Notes: generated by a model from the sequence alone, not told the origin. A stretch of DNA of 64,000 bases from Clostridia bacterium (GCA_017621415.1 JAGATD010000044.1:1-64000), one strand, 5' to 3'; numbered from the stretch's first letter, positions 17,966-27,849 are shown. Made by a program: numbers and translations.

Positions 17966-19003
17966 TTAAACGCTGCCGAACATCTTCTCGGCATCCGAGA
18001 ACATCTTTTTATCATCATAATCCTCGGCAAATATCGCGATATCATCGTTAATACCTGTTTCAACAAAGAATATCGCCTGTCTTACGGCACTCTTGATAGC
18101 CTTGGCATCCGAAGAGCCGTGAGCCTTGATTACAGGCTTTGAAATACCGAGAAGAGGCGCGCCGCCGTGCTCTGAGGTGTCAAAGCGCTTTCTCATTTCC
18201 TTAATTTTATCATACATTGTGAGAGTGGAGACCTTGGTGGCAATATTTGCGGTAAGCACCTCTTTAAATGCCGACATGACAAATTTGCTGACACCCTCAA
18301 CACTCTTTAAGAATATGTTGCCCGAAAATCCGTCTGTAACAAGAACGTCACATACGTCAAAGGGTGCTTCCTTTGCCTCAACGTTACCTACAAAGTTAAG
18401 TCCAGATTCAGAAAGAATCTGATATGACTCGGTCTGAAGAGCGTTACCCTTGTTATATTCGGTTCCGTTGTTGAGCTGTCCTATTCTCGGGCGCTCAATG
18501 CCGTATATTTTTTCCATATACTTAGCACCCATAAAGGCAAACTGAGCGATATTATCAGAGTTTACGGTAAGGTTAGCGCCCGAGTCCATAAGCAAAACCG
18601 GACATCCGAGAGGAAGAACCGAGGCAATTGCCGCGCGGTTGATACCTCTTATACGTCTAACAATAATTGTAGCTCCCGTAAGAAGCGCACCGGTATTACC
18701 TGCGCTTACAAACGCGTCTACCTCACCCTTAGAGAGAGCCTTGAAGCCAACGCTCATTGAGGAATCCTTTTTATCCCTGACAACAGAGAGCGGATTATCC
18801 TCCATTGTAATAACGGTATCCGCGTGGATTATCTCAATACCCGCAAGGTCAATTTCATTTTTTACGGCAACGTCGGAAATTACATTCTCGTCACCTACAA
18901 GAACTATTGTATGGTCCTTAAATTCTTTGGCTGCCAAAGCGGCGCCCTTAATTATTTCGAGAGGCGCGTTATCACCGCTCATAGCGTCAATGAGTATTCT
19001 CAT
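17966..19003 (-). CDS. plsX: Phosphate acyltransferase PlsX
   Basis: 345 residues. Converts acyl-ACP to acyl-phosphate, the first step of PlsX/PlsY phospholipid synthesis at the membrane. The N-terminus [33 protein letters not shown] and [14 protein letters not shown] are characteristic. The ATG at 19003 gives the conserved [11 protein letters not shown] start; it overlaps the end of trmFO by 17 bases. The fabD/fabG/acpP genes that often follow plsX are absent here, and rnc is next. Confidence 0.96.
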   Translation of the reverse strand: MRILIDAMSGDNAPLEIIKGAALAAKEFKDHTIVLVGDENVISDVAVKNEIDLAGIEIIHADTVITMEDNPLSVVRDKKDSSMSVGFKALSKGEVDAFVSAGNTGALLTGATIIVRRIRGINRAAIASVLPLGCPVLLMDSGANLTVNSDNIAQFAFMGAKYMEKIYGIERPRIGQLNNGTEYNKGNALQTESYQILSESGLNFVGNVEAKEAPFDVCDVLVTDGFSGNIFLKSVEGVSKFVMSAFKEVLTANIATKVSTLTMYDKIKEMRKRFDTSEHGGAPLLGISKPVIKAHGSSDAKAIKSAVRQAIFFVETGINDDIAIFAEDYDDKKMFSDAEKMFGSV

Positions 19004-20348
19004 TATCTGCAAAAATACCGTACTTCTCGCGTATTATATCAAGCGAGCGCGAGGCATATGCCTCGTTGCGGCATTTTTTTCCTCCTTTAATTTTTTTATC
19101 AAAAGGCGCAATAATACCGAAATTCGCATTCATTGGCTGAAAATTCGAGCTTACTCCGCCAAGGCTTACATAATGGCTAAGAGCGCCTATCTCTGTCTCT
19201 CTCGGGAATATGACCTCTTCTCTGCCGAGAGCCGCCATCGCGGCATTTACCCCTGCGACAAAGCCGGAGGAAGCAGACTCAACATAGCCCTCAACACCCG
19301 TCATCTGTCCCGCAAAGAAAAGTTCGGGGCGTGCCTTTACCGCATATGTCGGGGTCAAAAATCCGGGAGAATTAAGATAGGTATTTCGGTGCATTACACC
19401 GTATCTGAAAAATTCCGCAGATTCAAGCCCCGGAATCATTCTGAACACCCTTTTTTGCTCAGCGAATGTAAGATGGGTCTGGAAGCCAACAATGTTGTAC
19501 ATTGTGCCCTCTTTATTTTCACGTCTTAGCTGCACCGTCGCAAAGGCATCCTCACCGGTAGACGGAAGAGGCAGCCCCACAGGCTTCATAGGTCCATATC
19601 TTAAGGTATCATATCCTCTTTTCGCCATAACCTCAACAGGCATACAGCCCTCAAAGACCACAAGCTCATTTTCCTGATACTCCTTGTCAAAGGACTTGAG
19701 GGGTGCAGCCTCGGCATTAATAAGAGCATTGTAAAATGCGTCATATTCCTCTTTTGTCATAGGACAGTTAAGATAATCCTCGGGATTGCCCTTGCCGTAC
19801 CTTGACGCAAAAAAGGCTTTTGACATATCCACGGATGAAAAATCAACAATAGGAGCCGCTGCGTCGAAGAAATGCAATTCACTCCCCCCAGTGAGAGAGG
19901 ATATCCACTCCGCCATAGGCTCGGAGGTAAGAGGACCTGTCGCGATAACGGTTATAGAGTCATCCGAAACCTTAAAGACCTCCTCCTCTACCACCGTGAT
20001 ATTCGGGTGCGACTTGATTTTTTCTGTAATATAGCTGCTGAAAAGCTCACGGTTTACTGCCAGAGCCGCGCCTGCGGGAACCTCGGTAGCAAGAGCCGCC
20101 TCCATTATCAGCGAGCCCATAAGCCGCATTTCCTCTTTAAGAAGTCCCACAGCATTATTTAACTGATTTGAGCGCAGCGAGTTTGAGCAGACAAGCTCGG
20201 CAAAGTTTTCGCTGTGGTGGGCGGGCGAAAGCTTTTTAGGCTTCATTTCGTAAAGAGTTACCTTGACACCAAGCCTTGCAGCCTGCCACGCTGCCTCGCA
20301 GCCCGCAAGACCTGCACCAATTATTTTAACCGACGGCATATCACACAT
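18987..20348 (-). CDS. trmFO: Methylenetetrahydrofolate--tRNA-(uracil-5-)-methyltransferase TrmFO
   Basis: 453 residues, a folate- and FAD-dependent enzyme forming T54 in the tRNA T-loop. The FAD-binding motif is [12 protein letters not shown] near the start, followed by [20 protein letters not shown], and the C-terminal FAD-contacting [16 protein letters not shown]. The ATG at 20348 overlaps the topA stop codon (TAATG); an ATG three codons later is an alternative. Order dprA-topA-trmFO is as in Bacillus. Confidence 0.96.
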   Translation of the reverse strand: MCDMPSVKIIGAGLAGCEAAWQAARLGVKVTLYEMKPKKLSPAHHSENFAELVCSNSLRSNQLNNAVGLLKEEMRLMGSLIMEAALATEVPAGAALAVNRELFSSYITEKIKSHPNITVVEEEVFKVSDDSITVIATGPLTSEPMAEWISSLTGGSELHFFDAAAPIVDFSSVDMSKAFFASRYGKGNPEDYLNCPMTKEEYDAFYNALINAEAAPLKSFDKEYQENELVVFEGCMPVEVMAKRGYDTLRYGPMKPVGLPLPSTGEDAFATVQLRRENKEGTMYNIVGFQTHLTFAEQKRVFRMIPGLESAEFFRYGVMHRNTYLNSPGFLTPTYAVKARPELFFAGQMTGVEGYVESASSGFVAGVNAAMAALGREEVIFPRETEIGALSHYVSLGGVSSNFQPMNANFGIIAPFDKKIKGGKKCRNEAYASRSLDIIREKYGIFADNENTH

Positions 20349-22618
20349 TATTCAATCACCGTCATCTCTTCGTCACGCTTATAGGAGCAGTTCTTCTCCT
20401 TGCAGATTACACTCTTACGGCTCTTTCTGTAATAAAGGGGCGCGCCGCAGTCGGGACATGTCTCATTTATTGGCATATCCCAGGTAGAAAAATCGCACTC
20501 GGGATATTTTTCGCAGCTGTAAAAGAGTGTGTTGCCCTTGCCGTGCCTTGCGACTATCATAGATGAGCACTTGGGACACTTAACTCCGGTCTCGGTAATC
20601 TTCTGCTTTGTAAATGTGCACTTAGGATAATTCTGGCAGGCATAGAATGTGCCGAATCTGCCTCGTCTTACAACCATTTCACCGCCGCAAATCTCGCACT
20701 TAAAGCCCGCAAGCTCAGGCTCGTAAGCCTTGGGCTCAACTACCTTTCCCTCTTTGTCAAGAGCCTTTGTATTCTTGCACTTAGGGTAGCTCGGACAGGC
20801 TAGGAATTTACCGAATCTGCCATTTTTATAAACCATTTTTGCGCCGCACATCTCACATACAACGTCACTTTCCTCAGGCGGGGGCGCAAATTTGGACTTG
20901 TCAACATTTTTATTAGTGTATTCGAGGTCCTTTTCGAACTTCTTATAAAAGTCGGAAATAACATCAACGATTGTAGTCTCGTTATTCTCGATAGAATCAA
21001 GCTTTTCTTCCATCTCGGCGGTAAACTCATAGTCGATAATATCCTTAAAATACTCGCGCATAAAGTTTGTTGTAGCCTCACCGAGAGGTGTTGCCGCAAG
21101 GAATTTACCGTCGCGCTTTACATAATCACGTGAAATGATTATTGAAATAATGGGTGCGTAGGTAGAGGGTCTTCCTATGCCGTTTTCCTTAAAGAAATCA
21201 ATAAGAGATGCCTCGGTGTATCTTTGAGGCGGCTCGGTAAAGTGCTGCTGAGCCTTGGGAGCATCGCCCAAGAGCTTCTCCCCCTCTTCAAGACTCGGGA
21301 GCCTTGACAGCTTAAGGTCGTCCTCGTCAAGCTCGCCTGCATCCTTGTCAGCCGAGTCGTAAACCGAGAGATAACCGCGGAATTTTATTGTATATCCACC
21401 TGTCTTAAACACATAGCCACTATTTTCAATATCAACAGAAACGGTGTCAAGAGCGCAGGACTCCATCTGGCTGGCTATAAAGCGCTCCCAAATAAGCTTA
21501 TAAAGCCTAAACTGGTCGTTTGTAAGCTTCTTTTTAAGAAGTGCCGGTGTAAGCGCGGGGGTTGAGGGTCTGATTGCCTCGTGGGCATCCTGAGCGCCTG
21601 CGTTTGTCTTATATACTCGCTTTGATTTAGGAAGATATTCATCGCCAAAGCTTGTTTTTATATATTCCTTTGCAGCCTCCTCGGCAACCTTGGAAACACG
21701 TGTAGAGTCGGTTCTCATATATGTTATAAGACCCTGAACTCCGCCAAGCTCATGTCCGATATTCAAGCCGTCATAAAGCTCTTGTGCAACCTTCATAGTC
21801 TTTTGCGACTGGAAGCCAAGCCTTTTTGACGCCTCTTGGAGAAGCGAGGATGTAGTAAAGGGGGGTGCGGGAGTCTTATGCTTTACCGCATGCTTAACAG
21901 AAGAAACCCTAAACTCTCCGCCCCGAAGCTTATTTAATATCTCGTCAGCCTCCTCGGCAGAGGATATTTTAACCTTTCCCCTCTTGTTACCGAAGAACTT
22001 GGCAACAACTGTCTCGCCCTTGCCGTTTGTAAGCTCAGCATCAATGGTCCAATATTCCTGAGGAACAAAGGCACGTATCGCCTCCTCGCGCTCGGTAATT
22101 ATTCGGGTTGCGACAGACTGCACACGTCCGCCCGAAAGCCCGCTTTTAAGATTTTTCCAAAGGACCTCGCTGAGATTAAATCCTACAAGGCGGTCAAAGA
22201 TTCTTCTTGCCTGCTGGGAATTAACAAGGCTCTCGTTAATTTTTCTCGGGTTCTTTATAGCCTCTTTAACAGCGCCCTTGGTTATTTCGTTAAAGGTTAC
22301 TCTGCATTCCTTATCCTTTGGAATACCAAGCTCCTCAGCGATATGCCAAGAAATTGCCTCTCCCTCACGGTCAGGGTCGGTTGCAAGGAATATCTTTGTT
22401 GCAGCCTTAGCCTCGCGCTTAAGCTCCTTGATAACATCGCCCTTGCCTCTAATGTTTATATAATGAGGCTCAAAGCCATGGTTTACATCAATGCCGAGAG
22501 TGCTCTTAGGCAGGTCGCGAATATGTCCCTTAGAGGCTATTACCTTATAGTTCTGGCCAAGATAGCCTTTAATCGTATTCGCTTTTGCGGGAGACTCAAC
22601 TATTACAAGATTTGCCAT
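20348..22618 (-). CDS. topA: DNA topoisomerase I
   Basis: Type IA topoisomerase that relaxes negative supercoils. 756 residues: Toprim domain at the N-terminus ([17 protein letters not shown], then [12 protein letters not shown]), the active-site tyrosine in [11 protein letters not shown] near residue 300, and four C-terminal Cys4 zinc ribbons (beginning [24 protein letters not shown] and CPDCGAPL). All catalytic motifs are present. It follows dprA by 23 bases and is coupled to trmFO by stop/start overlap. Confidence 0.98.
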   Translation of the reverse strand: MANLVIVESPAKANTIKGYLGQNYKVIASKGHIRDLPKSTLGIDVNHGFEPHYINIRGKGDVIKELKREAKAATKIFLATDPDREGEAISWHIAEELGIPKDKECRVTFNEITKGAVKEAIKNPRKINESLVNSQQARRIFDRLVGFNLSEVLWKNLKSGLSGGRVQSVATRIITEREEAIRAFVPQEYWTIDAELTNGKGETVVAKFFGNKRGKVKISSAEEADEILNKLRGGEFRVSSVKHAVKHKTPAPPFTTSSLLQEASKRLGFQSQKTMKVAQELYDGLNIGHELGGVQGLITYMRTDSTRVSKVAEEAAKEYIKTSFGDEYLPKSKRVYKTNAGAQDAHEAIRPSTPALTPALLKKKLTNDQFRLYKLIWERFIASQMESCALDTVSVDIENSGYVFKTGGYTIKFRGYLSVYDSADKDAGELDEDDLKLSRLPSLEEGEKLLGDAPKAQQHFTEPPQRYTEASLIDFFKENGIGRPSTYAPIISIIISRDYVKRDGKFLAATPLGEATTNFMREYFKDIIDYEFTAEMEEKLDSIENNETTIVDVISDFYKKFEKDLEYTNKNVDKSKFAPPPEESDVVCEMCGAKMVYKNGRFGKFLACPSYPKCKNTKALDKEGKVVEPKAYEPELAGFKCEICGGEMVVRRGRFGTFYACQNYPKCTFTKQKITETGVKCPKCSSMIVARHGKGNTLFYSCEKYPECDFSTWDMPINETCPDCGAPLYYRKSRKSVICKEKNCSYKRDEEMTVIE

Positions 22619-22641
22619 ATATTTTGTATCGTTTGCCTTTC

Positions 22642-23919
22642 TTATTTGGATTTGCGTTTTACAAGCTCACCGGGGCACATTTCAACAAATCCGCCCATCT
22701 CGAGCTTAAGAAGAGACTGCATTAAAACCCTCATGGATATCTCGGAATCCACAAGCTCCTCGATAAGAACCGAGCCTGATGCAGGAATTTTCTTATACAC
22801 CTTTATTGCGTTTTTATCAAAGCTCTCGGGCGGCTCCGAGACAACTGTAGGCTCGGTGCTGACCTCTTTAGCTTTATCGCTTATTCCAAGACCTAACTGT
22901 CCTGAAAGTTCCTTTTTCTGTCTTGCGGCAGGGTCTATAAAAATATCATCACCCGGAGCTACCGCTATTACAGAATATTTAGTAAGAACTTCTTTTATGT
23001 CCACCTTAAGCTCCCTCGGTAATTTAAAGGGGTTAAGAGCGCCTGTATATACATTTTCAAAATCCTTGATTATATCCTCGGCAGCGGTATAAAGCTTTGC
23101 GCCGTTTTTGATAAGGAGATTTGCAGCCTCGCTGTTCCTTGCTCCAACATTTCCGGGAAGAGCATATACCGCGCGCCCCTGCTCTCTTGCATGCCTTGCG
23201 GTAATAAGCGAGCCGCTTCGCTCCCTGCCCTCAATAACAAGAGTTGCGGCAGAAAGACCGCTTATTATCCTGTTACGCTTAGGGAAAGTAATTCTTGATG
23301 GCGGTGTACCGGGAGCAAACTCGGAAATTACACACCCCTGCTTTACGATAGCGCGAGCCAGAGTTTTATGGTCCTCGGGATAACAGATATTTATACCCGA
23401 GCCTATAACCGCAACGGTAGTGCCGCCCGCGTGCAAGGCTCCCGCATGGGCAACACCGTCAATTCCCATAGCCATACCCGAAACGATTATTGCGCCTGCC
23501 AGCGACAAATCGTATGCCGCCCGAAAAGCAGACTGCCTTCCATAGTCGGAAAGAGTTCTTGTACCAACTATAGAAAGCGAAAATTGTTTATTAAAGTCGG
23601 GAAAAGTTCCCCTGTAATAAAGAAGCACAGGCGGTGTCTTAATCTCCCTTAAGGAAACGGGAAAATTCTCGTCGGGATAAGCAACAATTCCTATATCCTG
23701 CTTTACACAGTAATTATAAATCTCCGTAGCTCTTGACAGGTCCTTATCGATAAGCCTTGCTCTGTCGGAGCTTCTTGAGCCTATGTATTTTGAAATCTCG
23801 TATGCCTCAGCCTCGTAAACTGCCTTGGCATCCGGAAATGCCTCAATCAGCCTCTTAAAAGAGGTAGTGTCAGGGGTTACCGCCAAAGACAGCCATATCC
23901 AATATATAAGCTCGTTCAT
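22642..23919 (-). CDS. dprA: DNA-processing protein DprA
   Basis: 425 residues. Loads RecA on incoming single-stranded DNA during transformation. A SAM-like N-terminal domain (about 1-65), a Rossmann DprA/Smf core (VGTRTLSDYGR, SGMAMGIDGVAHAGAL, GSGINICYP, FPKRNRIISGLS) and a C-terminal winged helix (about 360-425). A linker of about 80 residues precedes the winged helix. AGGAGGGG is directly upstream of the ATG. No other competence genes are in the window. Confidence 0.95.
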   Translation of the reverse strand: MNELIYWIWLSLAVTPDTTSFKRLIEAFPDAKAVYEAEAYEISKYIGSRSSDRARLIDKDLSRATEIYNYCVKQDIGIVAYPDENFPVSLREIKTPPVLLYYRGTFPDFNKQFSLSIVGTRTLSDYGRQSAFRAAYDLSLAGAIIVSGMAMGIDGVAHAGALHAGGTTVAVIGSGINICYPEDHKTLARAIVKQGCVISEFAPGTPPSRITFPKRNRIISGLSAATLVIEGRERSGSLITARHAREQGRAVYALPGNVGARNSEAANLLIKNGAKLYTAAEDIIKDFENVYTGALNPFKLPRELKVDIKEVLTKYSVIAVAPGDDIFIDPAARQKKELSGQLGLGISDKAKEVSTEPTVVSEPPESFDKNAIKVYKKIPASGSVLIEELVDSEISMRVLMQSLLKLEMGGFVEMCPGELVKRKSK

Positions 23920-23934
23920 AACCCCTCCTGATTT

Positions 23935-24765
23935 TTATTTATTCTGCTCCCACATAAAAATCGCTGCCGCAACAGATGCGTTAAGCGACTCGGTTTTCGG
24001 CGAAATGGGAATATAAACACTTCCGTCACAAAGCCCTGAAATTTCACGGGGGATGCCGTGTCCCTCATTACCGATCATAAAAATATCGGTTGACATAAGG
24101 TCAATCTCAGACAAAGATTTTGCCTTTTCGGTAAGCTCGGCGGCAAACACACGCCTGCCCGACTCTCTTGCAGCCTTGACAAATGTACCAAGGTCGGATA
24201 CAACGGTAATCTTAACCGCAAACAGATTGCCCATAGCAGATCTTACCGTCTTTGGATTGTAAATATCGGCAGAGTCAGCTGAGATAACAATATGGTCAAC
24301 TCCAAAGGCAACGGCGCTTCTTATAACCGAGCCAAGGTTACCCGGGTCTCTTACAGAGCAAAGAGCAATAGCTCTTTCGCCTTCCCCAATAAAAAACTCT
24401 TCCTTATATATTATATCCAAATTAGAGAAAAAGTCAAGATATTTTATTACTGTAATTACTCCCTCGGGCGCTTTTTCTGTAGAAATTTTTTCAAAAGCGC
24501 TAAAAGATACAATTACCACCTCGGGCTCGCCTGCGCAAAATCCCTCCAAAGCCTTTTCAATCAAAGGAAGTATTTTGTCCTTTTTATCCTCGCAAACAAG
24601 TATATGAGTTATCGGAAGAGCATTTCTTATAGCCTCAAAAAGCAGCTTTTCACCCTCCGCAAAAAAGCTCCCAGATGCCGCTCTTTCCTTTTTGTCAGAG
24701 AGAGAAGCAACCCATTTTATAAAAGGATTATTACGACTGCTTAAGATTTCCTGCCGAATTTTCAT
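23935..24765 (-). CDS. TrmH/SpoU-family RNA 2'-O-methyltransferase
   Basis: 276 residues from the ATG at 24765. An N-terminal L30e-like substrate domain (SRNNPFIKWVASLSDKKERA) precedes a SPOUT knot domain with RDPGNLGSVIRSAVAFG, the IGNEGHGIP motif and SLNASVAAAIFMWE, all three SpoU motifs. Such proteins methylate a ribose in 23S rRNA or tRNA using SAM; the target base is not predictable. No good ribosome site precedes this ATG, and the frame is open further upstream into the rplT terminator, so the exact start is uncertain. It ends 16 bases before dprA. Confidence 0.88.
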   Translation of the reverse strand: MKIRQEILSSRNNPFIKWVASLSDKKERAASGSFFAEGEKLLFEAIRNALPITHILVCEDKKDKILPLIEKALEGFCAGEPEVVIVSFSAFEKISTEKAPEGVITVIKYLDFFSNLDIIYKEEFFIGEGERAIALCSVRDPGNLGSVIRSAVAFGVDHIVISADSADIYNPKTVRSAMGNLFAVKITVVSDLGTFVKAARESGRRVFAAELTEKAKSLSEIDLMSTDIFMIGNEGHGIPREISGLCDGSVYIPISPKTESLNASVAAAIFMWEQNK

Positions 24766-24841
24766 TTTTTTGACAAACGCAAATATACTGTCTGCGTTTT
24801 CCTTTCCATGAATATAATGTGAAATTTTAAATAAAAAACAC

Positions 24842-24882
24842 AAAAAAAGAAAACCCGATTAACCAAAAGCGGAAAATCGGGT
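24842..24882 (-). terminator. Terminator of the infC operon
   Basis: On the minus strand ACCCGATT (24882-24875) pairs with AATCGGGT (24860-24853), followed by TTTCTTTTTTT. It ends infC-rpmI-rplT just after the rplT stop codon. Confidence 0.85.
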
Positions 24883-24890
24883 AAATCTTC

Positions 24891-25250
24891 TTACTTTGCA
24901 AGTGCAGCCTTTGCGCTCTCGCAGATTGCAGCGAAAGCAGCCTTGTCGGAAACTGCAAGCTCAGCGAGCATCTTACGGTTGAGGTCAATGCCTGCTACCT
25001 TAAGACCGTGCATAAGGGTGGAATAGTTCATTCCGCAAACCTTAGCCTGTGCAGAAATTCTGGTGATCCAGAGAGAACGGAAATCTCTCTTCTTCATCTT
25101 ACGGCCGGCGAAAGCGTAGTTACCGCTCTTAAGCACAGCCTGCTTAGCCATCTTGAAGTGCTTGGACTTTGATCCCCAGTAGCCCTTCGCAGCCTTGAGT
25201 ATGTTCTTTCTTCTCTTGCGCGTCATCATAGCGCCCTTAACTCTTGCCAT
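24891..25250 (-). CDS. rplT: 50S ribosomal protein L20
   Basis: 119 residues, basic N-terminus [19 protein letters not shown] and the globular C-terminus ([19 protein letters not shown]) that also recognises its own mRNA leader in Firmicutes. It assembles early on 23S rRNA. Third gene of infC-rpmI-rplT, 36 bases after rpmI, and the likely effector of the attenuator upstream of infC. Confidence 0.98.
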   Translation of the reverse strand: MARVKGAMMTRKRRKNILKAAKGYWGSKSKHFKMAKQAVLKSGNYAFAGRKMKKRDFRSLWITRISAQAKVCGMNYSTLMHGLKVAGIDLNRKMLAELAVSDKAAFAAICESAKAALAK

Positions 25251-25286
25251 TTTATATCATCCTCCAAATTTTCGTTGTCTGCCCTA

Positions 25287-25481
25287 TTACTTCTGAATAA
25301 GGGTTCTGTAAGTGGGTGCAAAGCATTCGCTAAGAATAGCGCCCTTGCGAAGGCCTCTCTTGCGCTTAGCTGTCTTGAGACCGAGGTTGTGACGGTGGTT
25401 GTTGTGCGACATCTTTACCTTGCCGCTTCCGGTAAGAGAAAATCTCTTGGCAGATGCCTTATGTGTCTTGATCTTTCCCAT
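25287..25481 (-). CDS. rpmI: 50S ribosomal protein L35
   Basis: 64 residues with the standard MGKIKTHKASAKRF start and RKLRKGA-like basic tail (here KRGLRKGAILSE). Component of the 50S subunit, encoded between infC and rplT as in nearly all bacteria. Confidence 0.98.
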   Translation of the reverse strand: MGKIKTHKASAKRFSLTGSGKVKMSHNNHRHNLGLKTAKRKRGLRKGAILSECFAPTYRTLIQK

Positions 25482-25526
25482 TTTTATACTCCTTTTTCTG
25501 GGGTGTCCCCAATTATTAACTATAAA

Positions 25527-26060
25527 TTATTTTTTGTCGGGCTTGACGGGCGAAAGTATAATAGACATAAAGCGACCCTCAAGCACAGGCTTTTTCTCGG
25601 CTACACCGGCCTCACGGCAGGCTTCCTCAAACTTTGCTATAACCTCGCGGCCAAGCTCCATATGAGACATCTCTCTGCCCTTAAATCTGACAACAGCCTT
25701 AACCTTGTTACCCTCAGAGAGGAACCTCTTAGCATGGTTGACACGTGTGTCAAAGTCGTGCTGTTCGATACGGCAGGAAAGCTGCACCTCTTTAACCTTA
25801 ACTATAACCTGCTTTTTCTTCGCTTCCTTTTCCCTCTTATCACGCTCAAAGCAGAACTTGCCGTAATCTATTGCGCGGCAAACAGGGGGAGTTGCGTTTG
25901 GAACGATGAGAACAAGGTCTACACCGTTGTTGTAAGCATAGCTACGAGCATCGTCAATCTTCATAACACCGAGCTGCTCGTTTGCCGGGCCGATTACTCT
26001 GACCTCGGCAGCCTGAATTTCCTCATTGATAGGCAAATCCTTTTGGTTAGTGGGTTTAAT
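25527..26060 (-). CDS. infC: Translation initiation factor IF-3 with ATT start
   Basis: Binds 30S subunits and checks start codons. 177 residues from an ATT start at 26060: N-domain PINEEIQAAEVRVIG, VLIVPNATPPVCRAIDYGKF, linker, and a C-domain with HDFDTRVNHAKRFLSEGNKVK. The rare ATT is chosen because GGAGG (26074-26070) sits 9 bases before it and the family N-terminus begins there. IF-3 discriminates against such codons, which is the known basis of infC autoregulation. No ATG or GTG offers a comparable start. Confidence 0.93.
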   Translation of the reverse strand: MKPTNQKDLPINEEIQAAEVRVIGPANEQLGVMKIDDARSYAYNNGVDLVLIVPNATPPVCRAIDYGKFCFERDKREKEAKKKQVIVKVKEVQLSCRIEQHDFDTRVNHAKRFLSEGNKVKAVVRFKGREMSHMELGREVIAKFEEACREAGVAEKKPVLEGRFMSIILSPVKPDKK

Positions 26061-26074
26061 GGTCGTGTACCTCC

Positions 26075-26115
26075 AAAAAAACAAAAAATGCATACAGAGA
26101 GAATTTCCGTACGCA
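26075..26115 (-). terminator. Attenuator in the infC leader (L20-leader-like)
   Basis: Between promoter and infC, TGCGTACGG (26115-26107) pairs with CTGTATGCA (26097-26089), with two G-U pairs, and is followed by TTTTTTGTTTTTTT directly before the ribosome site. An upstream hairpin ACCATAC/GTATGGT lies at 26177-26153. This is the architecture of the Firmicutes L20 leader, where excess L20 favours termination. The specific L20 contact site was not identified. Confidence 0.72.
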
Positions 26116-26225
26116 CACCTTTCCCTTATTAATATAAAGGAAGAAAGTATTAACCATACGCACCCTTGTGGTATGGTGAGAACGAAAATTCTGCTTCATC
26201 TGAAGTCTCTTTCAACTTCCTGTAG

Positions 26226-26254
26226 ATTATATCACCTAATTTTATATTTGTCAA
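26226..26254 (-). promoter_or_regulatory. Promoter of infC-rpmI-rplT
   Basis: TTGACA (26254-26249), 17-bp spacer, TATAAT (26231-26226) on the minus strand, giving a leader of about 160 nt that contains the attenuator. Confidence 0.85.
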
Positions 26255-26359
26255 GAGGTTTTTTCAGATTTTTTAAAAATCCTCGTATTTTTTTGATTTT
26301 TTTTACATTTTCTACTTATTTAACAAACTTTTCATCTAAGAATTGTGAAAAATACCATC

Positions 26360-26388
26360 TTTACAAAGCGCTTTTTTAGGTGTATAAT
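26360..26388 (+). promoter_or_regulatory. Promoter of the structured RNA gene
   Basis: TTTACA (26360-26365), 17-bp spacer, TATAAT (26383-26388). It is divergent from the infC promoter. Confidence 0.75.
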
Positions 26389-26394
26389 AAATAG

Positions 26395-26565
26395 GCAATG
26401 TGCGGGTGGAGTATTTCGCCCGTGAATTTGCGCAGTGCGGTTTTAGGTTTCTTAAAGGAGCATCAATCTTATGATGCAAAAACTCTGCGAGAGACAGCGC
26501 ACACATACATAGAGCTTTTTAGCTCACGGGGAGTTGTCAAATGCAGGGACAGCTCCTTTTTGCTT
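26395..26565 (+). ncRNA. Free-standing structured RNA, possibly 6S-like
   Basis: About 171 nt between a strong promoter and an intrinsic terminator. It can form a long rod. CCCGTGA (26419-26425) pairs with TCACGGG (26524-26530), TGCGC (26429-26433) with GCGCA (26497-26501), and GCGG-TTTT (26437-26444) with AAAA and CTGC (26479-26488). An apical hairpin GCATCA/TGATGC and a side hairpin GAGCT/AGCTC complete it. A rod with a 3'-side hairpin in an open centre and this length recall 6S RNA, but I could not confirm the 6S consensus. A short frame (26398-26655) across it lacks a ribosome site. Confidence 0.6.
26529..26565 (+). terminator. Terminator of the structured RNA
   Basis: GGAGTTGTC (26530-26538) pairs with GACAGCTCC (26548-26556), followed by TTTTTGCTTT. 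Confidence 0.8.
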
Positions 26566-26592
26566 TCCTTATATAATATTTTCGGCTATCTA

Positions 26593-26632
26593 TTGACAAA
26601 CGCCCGGAAATGTGATATCATTTTGATATCAC
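26593..26632 (+). promoter_or_regulatory. SPFH operon promoter with palindromic operator
   Basis: TTGACA (26593-26598), 17-bp spacer, TATCAT (26616-26621). Across the -10 box lies a perfect palindrome of half-sites GTGATATCA (26612-26620) and TGATATCAC (26624-26632) three bases apart. Each half contains the smaller palindrome TGATATCA. This fits tandem binding of ribbon-helix-helix dimers, and such a protein is encoded by the second gene of the operon. Confidence 0.7.
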
Positions 26633-26656
26633 TAATGTTAAGGAGACAACTTTAAA

Positions 26657-27673
26657 ATGAATGAAATCGTTTTAACTAACAAAAAGCACGGCATGCGAAG
26701 ACTTATTCTCACGCTTTTAGCCATGGCTTTGTGCATCGGAATTATTGTTATAGGCGCAATTTATGTTGAGTCTACCGACAATCCCGCAATTTTGCTTGTG
26801 GGAATTCTTCTGTTCTGTATATCCTGGATACCACTTGCGGGACTTAAGATTTTGAAGCCGCAGGAAGCTTTGGTCATTACACTTTTCGGTAAATATGTGG
26901 GAACACTTAAGGGCGACGGATTTTTTGCCGTAAACCCCTTCTCTTCCTCATTTAACCCCGCCGCAAAGACAAAGCTTAACCAGAGCGGCGATGTTTCAAC
27001 CCAGCACAGCATAATTCAAGGGGCGCAAAACGGACAGAATGTTGACATATCCGCATCCTCGAACAAAATCTCTCTTAAAATCATGACACTTAATAACAGC
27101 CGCCAGAAGATAAACGACTGTCTTGGCAACCCTATTGAGATAGGTATTGCGGTTATATGGAGAGTTGTTGATACGGCTAAGGCTGTGTTTAATGTAGACA
27201 ACTACAAGGAATTTCTCTCTCTTCAATGCGACAGCGCTTTAAGAAATGTTGTAAGAATATACCCCTATGACGTAGCGCCAGGCATTGACACAACAGGCGA
27301 CGGTGTTGCCGACGAGGGTTCTCTCAGGGGCTCCAGCGAGGTCGTTGCGGCAAGAATTCGTGACGAAATTCAGTCGAGAGTAAACGAAGCGGGCATTGAA
27401 ATTATCGAGGCGAGAATTACATACCTCGCATATGCTCCCGAGATTGCGGCAGTAATGCTTCAGCGCCAGCAGGCATCTGCAATTATCGACGCAAGAAGAA
27501 TGATAGTTGACGGAGCTGTGGGAATGGTTGAAATGGCGCTTGAAAGGCTTGAAGAAAAGGATACAATAAAGCTTGATGAGGAGAAAAAAGCTCAAATGGT
27601 TTCAAATCTTCTTGTTGTGCTTTGCGGAAACAAGGATGCCCAGCCCGTTGTCAACTCGGGTAGCATTTACTGA
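26657..27673 (+). CDS. SPFH/band 7 domain membrane protein
   Basis: 338 residues. Two N-terminal membrane helices (about 13-33 and 42-60) precede an SPFH/band 7 domain (about 65-290) beginning [21 protein letters not shown] proteins form large ring- or cage-like oligomers at the membrane and organise microdomains or control proteases. The [15 protein letters not shown]-type region (here [20 protein letters not shown]) and the C-terminal [14 protein letters not shown] block are typical of the prohibitin-like subgroup. AAGGAG precedes the ATG. The stop codon overlaps the next ATG (TGATG), so both proteins are probably made together. Confidence 0.9.
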   Translation: MNEIVLTNKKHGMRRLILTLLAMALCIGIIVIGAIYVESTDNPAILLVGILLFCISWIPLAGLKILKPQEALVITLFGKYVGTLKGDGFFAVNPFSSSFNPAAKTKLNQSGDVSTQHSIIQGAQNGQNVDISASSNKISLKIMTLNNSRQKINDCLGNPIEIGIAVIWRVVDTAKAVFNVDNYKEFLSLQCDSALRNVVRIYPYDVAPGIDTTGDGVADEGSLRGSSEVVAARIRDEIQSRVNEAGIEIIEARITYLAYAPEIAAVMLQRQQASAIIDARRMIVDGAVGMVEMALERLEEKDTIKLDEEKKAQMVSNLLVVLCGNKDAQPVVNSGSIY

Positions 27674-27849
27674 TGAAGGATAATCAGAAAAAGCAAATTC
27701 CCCTTCGACTGTCACCGAGACTTTATGACGCACTTGTCAGATGGGCTGATGACGAGTTTCGCTCGGTTAACGGACAGATAGAGTATCTGCTTACCGAGTG
27801 TGTTAAAAAAAGAGGTGTAAAGGGCTTTAACGACAGCGAGGAAAGCTGA
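27673..27849 (+). CDS. Arc-like ribbon-helix-helix protein, 58 aa
   Basis: A 58-residue protein: the strand [14 protein letters not shown] followed by two helices ([19 protein letters not shown]) is the Arc/MetJ ribbon-helix-helix fold, with the [10 protein letters not shown] turn seen in Arc-type repressors. Its ATG shares a base with the SPFH stop codon. Such proteins bind palindromic operators as dimers of dimers, so autoregulation through the palindrome over the SPFH -10 box is the simplest reading. The pairing of SPFH and Arc-like genes occurs elsewhere in Firmicutes to my knowledge, but its role is not established. Confidence 0.8.
   Translation: MKDNQKKQIPLRLSPRLYDALVRWADDEFRSVNGQIEYLLTECVKKRGVKGFNDSEES

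Noticed and set aside
26395-26440. T-box-like GGGTGG near the start of the structured RNA
   Set aside because: No specifier loop, no conserved AGGGTGGNACCGCG core and no synthetase or amino-acid gene follows.
26398-26655. 85-codon frame in front of the SPFH gene
   Set aside because: It runs through the RNA hairpins, a terminator and the SPFH promoter and lacks a ribosome site.
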